The notes below the pieces were generated by a model. It was given only the letters and a program-made list of their open reading frames with translations, ran no database searches and was not told the origin of the DNA. The translations under genes and the position numbers were made by a program. This document shows, in pieces, positions 57,752 through 64,000 of a stretch of DNA of 64,000 nucleotides. Origin of the DNA: a bacterium (GTDB lineage: Bacteria > Patescibacteria > Paceibacteria > UBA9973 > UBA6065); NCBI GenBank assembly GCA_030680695.1, contig JAUXUT010000149.1, positions 558,001 through 622,000 on the forward strand. Reading direction: 5' to 3'. The first letter of the stretch is position 1. Every line of letters begins with the position of its first letter.

Positions 57752-59500
57752 ATGCAAATGATTCGCAATAACCAAAATAGAAAAGGGGCACAGGGCGGAT
57801 ACGTTCTTATTACTTCTCTTATATTCCTAATGGCTGGTGGTGGGGCGGTCGTAGCTGGCCTTTCAGATGGTGTTGTCCGTGAAGTCCGTTCAATAAGAAA
57901 TGAATCTTATTCCAAGCAGGGTTATTTCGCTTCGGAATCAGCTCTCGAAGATGCCCTGTACAGGATACGATCGGGAATGAATATCGATGCCACCGAGACC
58001 GTGTCTTTGGGTTCGAGCCAAGCTTCCGTGACGATAACGACAGGTTCCGAACAGACAATCGTTACGTCCCAAGGAACTTCTGGTGGAACGACGCGGAGCA
58101 CCGCCGCAACACTTTCCGGGGGCGAGAGCGTTGGATTTAACTATGCTATACAAGGTGGCCTGGGTGGAATCGATATCGCTTCTGGTATAAACATCACAGG
58201 AAGTCTTTATACTACGGGTACAATCAGGTCTGCAGGCAACGCATCTATATCTGGACAAGCTGTTTCCGCAGAAGTTCCTGTTATATATCTCGATCAAGAT
58301 AATTCAACACCCGCAACGCCAACACAGTTCATCAATTTCGGTAATGCTGCATCAACCCAGGATTTCGCACAAAGCTTCACTGTAAGTTCCAGCACATCGC
58401 TTATGAGCGTGCAGCTTTATATACGCAAGATAGGAAACCCATCGAATGCCACGGTGAAGATAACAGCAAACAGCGGCAGCAATCCCAATTTCCATAACCC
58501 GCTCGCATCAGGAACGCTTTCATCCTCGCTTCTTACCGAATCATATCAGTGGGTCGAGATAACACTCACTGCTAATCCAATACTTAATGCGGGGACGACA
58601 TATTGGATCGTCATAGATGCGAATCCTGATGTATCAAATTATTATTCTGTGGCGGCGAACAATTCTTATTCTGGTGGGCAGGGCAAGATAGGAAGGGGGG
58701 ACTGGGGTCAATGGGGCAATACCTCACCATCTGGTCTCGATATGTATTTCAAGGCATACATCGGATCAAACAAAATCGGCGTTGCCGGACACGACACATA
58801 TAATCGTCTTACAGTCGGCAGCGCGTATGCAAATCAGGTGAGCTTTGTGAACGCATCCGGAGTCATTTATTGCCAAGAAGGCGGCAGTAACAATAAGCCA
58901 TGCGATACTTCTCGTGCCGATCCGATCATTGAAAGAATGCCGGTGCCAAATGACGCTATCGAGTTTTGGAAGGCCGAGGCAGAAGCAGGTGGAACTTTGC
59001 CTACTCAGACGGTAGGGTCTACAGGAGCAACTATTGGTCCCAAGAAAATTAACGGAAATCTTAACGTCGGATCCGGTGGAACTTTACAGGTTTCTGGCAC
59101 TTTGTGGGTCACAGGTAATGTTAATTTGGACGGCGGTGCAATGATTCGTTCAGCAGATTCTTCCAAAAGCTTTGCCATCGTCTCAGACGGTTCTATATCC
59201 GTGTCTGGTGGAGCTAAAGTCAACGGAGGTGCAAATAGTCACATACTATTTATATCTACAAGTACCGATGACCCTGCTATATACATCAATGGAGGCACGA
59301 ACAGTATCGCGGCCGTTGCTCCAAACGGCATAATGCGCATTTTGGGAGGCGCCACGGTAAAAGCAATATCCGCCAAACACGTTTATTTATCTGGAAACTC
59401 TACCATAATTTATGACCCAGAGATGTCCATGCTTAACATTTCCGGTGGATCATCGTCTTCAGGACCCCTCAATATTAAGTCCTGGAGGGAGGTAGAGTAG
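57752..59500 (+). CDS. PilX/GspK-like pilus protein with long beta-rich region
   Basis: 582 residues. N-terminal QGGYVLITSLIFLMAGGGAVVAG hydrophobic helix, SESALEDALYRI typical of PilX/GspK-like proteins, then about 500 residues including a discoidin/jelly-roll-like segment (SFTVSSSTSLMSVQLYIRKIGNPSNATVKI...) and a C-terminal Gly-rich parallel-beta type repeat (LNVGSGGTLQVSGTLWVTGNVNLDGGAMI). Probably the tip or adhesin of the pilus. Ten bases after the previous gene. Confidence 0.72.
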   Translation: MQMIRNNQNRKGAQGGYVLITSLIFLMAGGGAVVAGLSDGVVREVRSIRNESYSKQGYFASESALEDALYRIRSGMNIDATETVSLGSSQASVTITTGSEQTIVTSQGTSGGTTRSTAATLSGGESVGFNYAIQGGLGGIDIASGINITGSLYTTGTIRSAGNASISGQAVSAEVPVIYLDQDNSTPATPTQFINFGNAASTQDFAQSFTVSSSTSLMSVQLYIRKIGNPSNATVKITANSGSNPNFHNPLASGTLSSSLLTESYQWVEITLTANPILNAGTTYWIVIDANPDVSNYYSVAANNSYSGGQGKIGRGDWGQWGNTSPSGLDMYFKAYIGSNKIGVAGHDTYNRLTVGSAYANQVSFVNASGVIYCQEGGSNNKPCDTSRADPIIERMPVPNDAIEFWKAEAEAGGTLPTQTVGSTGATIGPKKINGNLNVGSGGTLQVSGTLWVTGNVNLDGGAMIRSADSSKSFAIVSDGSISVSGGAKVNGGANSHILFISTSTDDPAIYINGGTNSIAAVAPNGIMRILGGATVKAISAKHVYLSGNSTIIYDPEMSMLNISGGSSSSGPLNIKSWREVE

Positions 59501-59540
59501 CGGTCTACGAGCGGTCCCGAAGTGGTGTATACTCTGTAAT

Positions 59541-60320
59541 ATGAAGAAAAAAGGCACAAAAAAGCGCTTCTTACTGGTCGCCAACTGGAAGATGAATCCA
59601 GATAGCCTCGAAGATGCCAAGGTTCTTGCGGCTGCTTTTGAACGAAAGGCTAAAAAATCAGCCAGGACGGCTGTTGTCGTATGTCCGCCCGCCCCGTTCA
59701 TCACAACTTTGGTGGGTAATGGTAAAAAGTCTGTCAGGATAGGCTCCCAGGACATTGATCACCGTACGGAAGGTTCATTCACTGGTTCAGTTTCAGCTCG
59801 CCAGGTTCGCACATCAGGGGCTGAATACGCCATCATTGGCCACAGCGAACGCCGTGCCGCTGGCGACACTGACGCAATCATTGTCGAGAAGGTTTTACGT
59901 GCATTTGAGGCCGGACTCAAAGTAATTCTGTGTGTTGGCGAGGATAAGCGTGACCACAATGCGCAATATTTGCTCGCTGTCCGTTCTCAACTCATGGCTG
60001 TGCTCGCCAAAGTTGAAAAATCGAGGCTCAAGCAGATAGTCATTGCGTACGAGCCAGTTTGGGCGATTGGTAAAAGCTTCGCGTCGGCACTCTCGCCTCG
60101 CGACATACACGAAATGTCTATATTTATAAAGAAGGTTGTGGCCGAGGCTGCAGGTAAAGATGCCGGACTTCGAGCACAAGTGCTTTACGGCGGGTCAGTG
60201 AGTGTTGATTCTGCTCGTGATATGCTCGCTGAAGGTGGTGTGGACGGACTCCTCGTTGGCAGGCAGTCCCTAGACGCCGAAAATTTTAACGGCATCATTG
60301 ATCATGCAGACTCCATTTAA
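59541..60320 (+). CDS. tpiA: Triosephosphate isomerase
   Basis: 259 residues. Glycolytic isomerase: ANWKMNP (Lys), YAIIGHSERR (His), VIAYEPVWAIG (catalytic Glu) and LYGGSVS motifs. TATACT ends 7 nt before ATG, so leaderless. Its stop overlaps the start of pgk. Confidence 0.96.
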   Translation: MKKKGTKKRFLLVANWKMNPDSLEDAKVLAAAFERKAKKSARTAVVVCPPAPFITTLVGNGKKSVRIGSQDIDHRTEGSFTGSVSARQVRTSGAEYAIIGHSERRAAGDTDAIIVEKVLRAFEAGLKVILCVGEDKRDHNAQYLLAVRSQLMAVLAKVEKSRLKQIVIAYEPVWAIGKSFASALSPRDIHEMSIFIKKVVAEAAGKDAGLRAQVLYGGSVSVDSARDMLAEGGVDGLLVGRQSLDAENFNGIIDHADSI

Positions 60321-61431
60321 AAAACTTTCAGACCTCAAAGATTTGCGCGGCAAGCGCGTTCTTTTACGTCTCGATCTCAATGTGCCAATAATCGGAGATG
60401 AAGTGCGAGATGACTTTCGTATCAGACGTTCAATGCCTACACTTGAAATGCTCCGTGATGCTGGCGCGAAGACTATCGTCATAAGCCATATCGAGAGCGA
60501 TCTCACCGACTCACTTGGACGCATCGCTTCTTATATTGGGACATTTGTTCCAATTAAAGCTTTCATAGGCAAACTCAATGACGCACCGGGCATAGTCGCC
60601 AATATGGTAGACGGCGATATAGTCATGCTCGACAATCTCCGTCATGATCTAGGCGAGAAGGCCAATGACCCAGTATTCGCTGGAAGGCTCGCGAGCCTCG
60701 CTGACATATATGTGAACGACGCCTTCGCTGTATCGCATCGCGAACACGCGTCAATTGTTTCTGTGCCACGTCTCATACCTTCTTATGCGGGACCACTCCT
60801 CGCCGAAGAAGTAAGCGAGCTTTCCAAGGCCTTTGAACCAGAGCGCCCGTTTGTCTTTCTGCTCGGTGGCGCCAAATTCGACACTAAATTGCCGCTCATC
60901 GAAAAGTTTTTAAAAATCGCTGATTATGTGTTTGTCGGCGGTGCATTGGCTAACGATTTGTTTAAGGAAAAGGGCTATGAAGTAGGTAAATCTCTCGTAT
61001 CAAATTTGTCGATGAACCTTAAACACATAGAAAACAATCCAAAACTCCTCCTACCCGACGATGTTGTCTCGGCTAATCCTATGGATAAGTCCGTGAAAAG
61101 TCCCGAAGAGCTCGGTGTGGACGACAATATTCTCGATGCGGGACCGCGTACAATAAGCGAACTTTCAGATGTCATGACTGGCGCGGCGTTCGTTCTTTGG
61201 AATGGCCCGATCGGCGATTACGAGAAAGGTTATTCGGAAGGCTCAGAAGCGCTTGCACAAGCGATTGTTGAAAGCGGCGCACGTTCGATTGTTGGCGGCG
61301 GCGACACGATTGCAATTATCGCCAAGAAAGGCTTACTCGATAAGTTTTCGTTCGTTTCTACTGGCGGTGGGGCTATGTTAGAATTCTTGGCCAAGGGCAC
61401 TTTGCCCGGTATAGATGCACTGAAGTCATAA
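60304..61431 (+). CDS. pgk: Phosphoglycerate kinase
   Basis: 375 residues (slightly shorter than usual). LRLDLNVPI, VNDAFAVSHREHAS, LLGGAKFDTKLPLIEKFL, WNGPIGDYE and GGGDTIAII motifs of PGK. The ATG at 60304 overlaps the last 17 bases of tpiA, so the two are co-translated. TpiA and Pgk act at successive stages of the lower glycolytic pathway. Confidence 0.95.
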   Translation: MQTPFKKLSDLKDLRGKRVLLRLDLNVPIIGDEVRDDFRIRRSMPTLEMLRDAGAKTIVISHIESDLTDSLGRIASYIGTFVPIKAFIGKLNDAPGIVANMVDGDIVMLDNLRHDLGEKANDPVFAGRLASLADIYVNDAFAVSHREHASIVSVPRLIPSYAGPLLAEEVSELSKAFEPERPFVFLLGGAKFDTKLPLIEKFLKIADYVFVGGALANDLFKEKGYEVGKSLVSNLSMNLKHIENNPKLLLPDDVVSANPMDKSVKSPEELGVDDNILDAGPRTISELSDVMTGAAFVLWNGPIGDYEKGYSEGSEALAQAIVESGARSIVGGGDTIAIIAKKGLLDKFSFVSTGGGAMLEFLAKGTLPGIDALKS

Positions 61432-61443
61432 CAGACTCACAAA

Positions 61444-62010
61444 ATGGATCCAAAGGTTAAACGGCAACTCATAAAAGACGTAATTCTCATTCTGATTTCG
61501 CTCGGGGTTGCATACCTCGTCATGAAGAGCCCTCTCGTCAACACCATCACTCACATGACGAGTAGTTGGTATATATTGACCGCTTTCGTGGCCGGTATAT
61601 TTTTTACCTCCATATTCACAACAGCTCCTGCTATTGCAATCCTTGCCAAACTCGGTGCCGTTCACAATCCATTTGTCATAGCCGCTATGGGCGGCATGGG
61701 CGCATACATAGGCGACCTTATTATACTCAGATTCCTTAAGGATCATCTTGCCGCAAGCGTTGTAATGCTCATTGATTCCAAGGGCAAAGGTGAAGGCAGG
61801 TTCGCCCATCTCCTTCATCAGCGCCTATTCCGTTGGTCTCTCGCTTTTCTAGGGGCTATTATCTTAGCATCACCCTTTCCTGATGAAATTGGTCTTGCTC
61901 TCATGGGCATGTCTAACATAAGCGGCAGACGCTTTGCGGCCATATCTTTTACGTTCAACGCCTTTGGAATCCTCGTTATAGCTTTTATCGCTCGATCGGC
62001 TATACAGTAG
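61444..62010 (+). CDS. Multi-pass membrane protein, unknown (VTT-like ending)
   Basis: 188 residues with about five hydrophobic segments (LILISLGVAYLVM; WYILTAFVAGIFFTSIF; VIAAMGGMGAYIGDLIILR; SLAFLGAIILASPFPDE; FNAFGILVIAFIA). SPFPDEIGLALMGMS resembles the P-D-E loop of VTT/DedA-type proteins, but the similarity is weak. Convergent overlap with the HIT gene by 11 bases. Confidence 0.65.
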   Translation: MDPKVKRQLIKDVILILISLGVAYLVMKSPLVNTITHMTSSWYILTAFVAGIFFTSIFTTAPAIAILAKLGAVHNPFVIAAMGGMGAYIGDLIILRFLKDHLAASVVMLIDSKGKGEGRFAHLLHQRLFRWSLAFLGAIILASPFPDEIGLALMGMSNISGRRFAAISFTFNAFGILVIAFIARSAIQ

Positions 62011-62383
62011 CGTTGATACTATCAAGCGCATTACGGATTTTTGCGGCGTTTTCTTCGAACGCCATCTTGTCACCCTTGGTGCCCTCGTTTGGATAGACCT
62101 GGATATGGGCGTGCGGTACTTCCTCGCCGAAAATCTTGGCGATGACAAAGTCTGTTCCGAATGCGGCTCGTTGCGAAAGTGCGATTCTGCGGGCAAGTGC
62201 GAAGTATTTGTCGCTCTGCGGGACGTCCCAAACCCATGTATGGTGCTCTTTAGGTATGACGAGCGTGTGGCCCGGGGACCAGGGTCTGATGTCGAGAAAG
62301 GCGGTGAAGTTTTCATCTTCATAGACTTTGTATGATGGAATATCGCCGTGGACTATTTTGCAGAATATGCATTCATTGTTCAT
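62000..62383 (-). CDS. HIT family hydrolase
   Basis: 127 residues with CIFCKIVHGDIPSYKVYED start and the histidine triad VPHAHIQVYP (HxHxHxx-type, here HAHIQV). HIT proteins hydrolyse nucleotide phosphoramidates. ATG 62383 lies directly behind the terminator of the next minus-strand gene, whose T-rich stretch may double as its -10 box. Confidence 0.9.
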   Translation of the reverse strand: MNNECIFCKIVHGDIPSYKVYEDENFTAFLDIRPWSPGHTLVIPKEHHTWVWDVPQSDKYFALARRIALSQRAAFGTDFVIAKIFGEEVPHAHIQVYPNEGTKGDKMAFEENAAKIRNALDSINATV

Positions 62384-62392
62384 GTATAAAAA

Positions 62393-62419
62393 ATACCACA
62401 CCTTTGCGGGGTGTGGTAT
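62393..62419 (-). terminator. Terminator of the GC-rich orphan gene
   Basis: ATACCACACC...GGTGTGGTAT stem with T-run on the minus strand; it ends ten bases before the HIT start codon. Confidence 0.85.
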
Positions 62420-62448
62420 GGGGTCTGTCTGACGAAGGTGCAGAGACG

Positions 62449-62964
62449 TTAGTCCTCGATAGGACCGAACGTCTCCAGGAGCTCCCACGCCAGGTTCTCG
62501 ATGTCGCAGAGCTCGGCGAGCTTCGTGACCATGGATTCTGTAAAGGCCGTGCCGTCGACGTCGAGGCCATCGCCGTTGGGCGTGCCGATGACCACCGTGA
62601 ACTTCTGGACGAATTCGTCCTTCGTCGCGCTCGCGATATCGCCACGGTATTCGAATCCTACCCCGGTGCCCGCACCCTTCTCGTCCTTGATGGGGACGGT
62701 GAGAAAGAATGGTCCGGACCATGGCATTTCACGGATCTTGCCGATGAGGTGTAAGACGATGAACGGGTCATCAACAAACAGCTCGACGAGAGTTTCGCGC
62801 GCCTTCGTGAGATTCGAGAGTGCTCGCGTCCGCATCACCGAGGCGTATCGCTCGGGCTGGGACCGCAGCTTCTCGATCTCCTGTCGGTCGGCGCGCGTCT
62901 CGAGTATCGCGCGGGAGAGACGCTTTGAGAGCGGTTCCGCAACTGGTCTTGTTCCACTGAACAT
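62449..62964 (-). CDS. GC-rich orphan cytosolic protein, unknown
   Basis: 171 residues, no signal peptide, no membrane segment, clearly more GC-rich than neighbours. Arg/Glu-rich helical first half (SKRLSRAILETRADRQEIEKL) and a mixed second half. No family recognised. It has its own consensus promoter (TTGACT-N16-TATAAT), an AAAGGAA Shine-Dalgarno 10 nt before ATG and a strong terminator, so it forms a single-gene cassette like the DGR target and PEP-CTERM genes. Confidence 0.6.
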   Translation of the reverse strand: MFSGTRPVAEPLSKRLSRAILETRADRQEIEKLRSQPERYASVMRTRALSNLTKARETLVELFVDDPFIVLHLIGKIREMPWSGPFFLTVPIKDEKGAGTGVGFEYRGDIASATKDEFVQKFTVVIGTPNGDGLDVDGTAFTESMVTKLAELCDIENLAWELLETFGPIED

Positions 62965-63008
62965 AATCAAGGTTCCTTTCTGGTTAAGTTAAACTGGGTT
63001 CATGCTTA

Positions 63009-63036
63009 ATTATACTCTTTTTTACAGAAAAGTCAA
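63009..63036 (-). promoter_or_regulatory. Promoter of the GC-rich orphan gene
   Basis: Read on the minus strand: TTGACT, 16-nt spacer, TATAAT, about 45 nt before the start codon. Confidence 0.8.
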
Positions 63037-63072
63037 ATGAGTCCAGCCAAGGCCCGTGATAGAATGGCTCGT

Positions 63073-64000
63073 ATGAAGTATTCCGTTCGCGAGCGAAGCT
63101 CGGACATCGTATCTGATCTTCTCGCGTATCGCGGCATTGTGACCGAGGCAGATCGCGCCGCATTTCTCGCACCAGACTACGACGCCCATACCCACGACCC
63201 GTTCCTCATGAAGGGTATGGATCTTGCTGTTGAGCGCATCTATCGGGCGATAAAAACAGGAGAGCGAATCGTCATTTTCAGTGACTATGATGCGGACGGC
63301 ATCCCAGGCGGTGTTATTTTGCACGATACTTTGAAAAAGCTTGGGTATACGAATTTCGAAAACTACATACCTCATCGTCATAACGAAGGTTTCGGTCTCA
63401 GCCTGAAGGCAATCGAAGGATTTGCTGAACGAGGCACAAAGCTCCTCGTCACTATCGATTGTGGCATCGGTAATATTGCCGAAGTCGCACGAGCGAACGA
63501 ACTTGGCATTGAAACGATCATTACCGACCATCATTTGCCGCATCGAGAGGACGGTCGAGACGTTTTACCGCCGGCATACGCAATTCTTGATCCGAAACAA
63601 GCAGATTGTGGCTATCCAGAAAAGATGCTCTGTGGGTCGGGTGTTATGTATAAACTTGTGCAGGCCTTGTTCAAAAAGCATGGCGAAGAATTCGGCGTAA
63701 AGCCAGGTTGGGAGAAATGGTATCTAGACCTTGTCGGCATCGCAACCCTTTCGGATATGGTGCCTCTTGTTGGCGAGAATCGCGTCTTCGCGCACTATGG
63801 GCTCAAGGTTCTGCGCAAAACAGCTCGCCCTGGCCTCACTAAGCTTTACGAGAAACTGCGTCTAAAACGCGATGACATTACGGAAGACGACATTGGATTC
63901 ACTATTACTCCACGAATCAATGCAGCGTCGCGCATGGGCGAGCCAGAACACGCCTTCAAATTGCTCTCGACTGACGACGAAGCCTTGGCTGATGTATATG
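63073..64000 (+). CDS. recJ: Single-stranded-DNA exonuclease RecJ, C-terminus cut by window edge
   Basis: About 309 residues visible of a usual 550-570. DHH-superfamily motifs: IVIFSDYDADG (D71-G76), TIDCGI (about 128-132) and TDHHLPH (DHH 152-154), followed by GSGVMYKLVQALF and PRINAASRMG. It degrades 5' single strands in recombination and repair. In-frame ATGs exist at 63037 and 63064, but TAGAAT with TG extension ends 7 nt before 63073, so that start is chosen. Confidence 0.95.
   Translation, partial: MKYSVRERSSDIVSDLLAYRGIVTEADRAAFLAPDYDAHTHDPFLMKGMDLAVERIYRAIKTGERIVIFSDYDADGIPGGVILHDTLKKLGYTNFENYIPHRHNEGFGLSLKAIEGFAERGTKLLVTIDCGIGNIAEVARANELGIETIITDHHLPHREDGRDVLPPAYAILDPKQADCGYPEKMLCGSGVMYKLVQALFKKHGEEFGVKPGWEKWYLDLVGIATLSDMVPLVGENRVFAHYGLKVLRKTARPGLTKLYEKLRLKRDDITEDDIGFTITPRINAASRMGEPEHAFKLLSTDDEALADVY

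Noticed and set aside
1..64000. CRISPR arrays, insertion sequences, prophage structural genes
   Set aside because: No regularly spaced direct repeats, transposase genes or phage structural modules were seen. The only RT belongs to the DGR.
1..64000. Recoded UGA (Gracilibacteria-type code 25)
   Set aside because: TGA ends several recognised genes (for example RT at 42548-42550) and reading it as Gly is not needed anywhere.

Overview
The window reads as a chromosomal segment of a Parcubacteria-type (Candidate Phyla Radiation / Patescibacteria) bacterium. The evidence is the ancestral replication-origin neighbourhood (dnaN-dnaA | rpmH-rnpA-yidC), a stripped-down type IV secretion-like cluster (VirB4, PrgI, VirB6-like and secreted adhesin-like proteins), a type IV pilus operon, secreted proteins with GYAWS..IGW repeats, a trigger factor without its PPIase domain, and many short hypothetical membrane proteins. 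TGA is used as an ordinary stop (for example the reverse transcriptase), so the recoded Gracilibacteria/Absconditabacteria genetic code is not in use. Assignment to a named lineage is inference; no rRNA gene is present.

Layout. 0-1 kb: 3' truncated tyrS. 1-8 kb: class A penicillin-binding protein, DciA-like protein, dnaN, a putative oriC with DnaA boxes, dnaA, then rpmH-rnpA-yidC in the other direction. 7.9-20.5 kb: a minus-strand T4SS-like cluster with a pilin-like protein, a two-gene VirB4, PrgI, VirB6-like, a discoidin-domain protein and a calcium-binding-repeat protein. 20.5-31.6 kb: IPT/TIG surface protein, rsmA, pcrA/uvrD, LysM-M23 peptidase, comM-like ATPase, DksA-like, NYN nuclease, rpsO, tyrosine recombinase. 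31.6-37.5 kb: xthA, an unidentified structured RNA of about 300 nt, cca, four tRNA genes, parS-like and DnaA-box-like sites, yraN, RNHCP protein, a tiny PNQ-rich peptide, a TIMP-like secreted protein, HU. 37.5-44.2 kb: rny, clpP, a complete diversity-generating retroelement (DGR), rsmE, tig. 44.3-47 kb: small secreted proteins, ppa, nusA. 47-59.5 kb: surface proteins and the pilB-pilC-prepilin operon, interrupted by a PEP-CTERM protein gene. 59.5-64 kb: tpiA, pgk, membrane protein, HIT protein, a GC-rich orphan gene, 5' part of recJ.

The most interesting system is the DGR at 39.9-42.6 kb. A target gene ends in a 132-bp variable region (VR, 40541-40672). A 132-bp template repeat (TR, 41018-41149) matches it without gaps at every position except 18, and all 18 are adenines in TR. 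An Avd-family accessory protein (minus strand) and a reverse transcriptase with a YADD active site and the DGR-type LGNLTSQ motif follow. Avd and RT are divergent and overlap at their 5' ends, and a G9 tract lies in the avd start region. Other points worth following are a structured RNA carrying 11 nt identical to the 16S rRNA 3' tail (anti-Shine-Dalgarno), a PEP-CTERM gene inside a CPR pilus operon, single-gene cassettes with consensus promoters and their own hairpins, and a widespread promoter style in which an extended -10 box sits 5-8 nt before the start codon, implying leaderless mRNAs.
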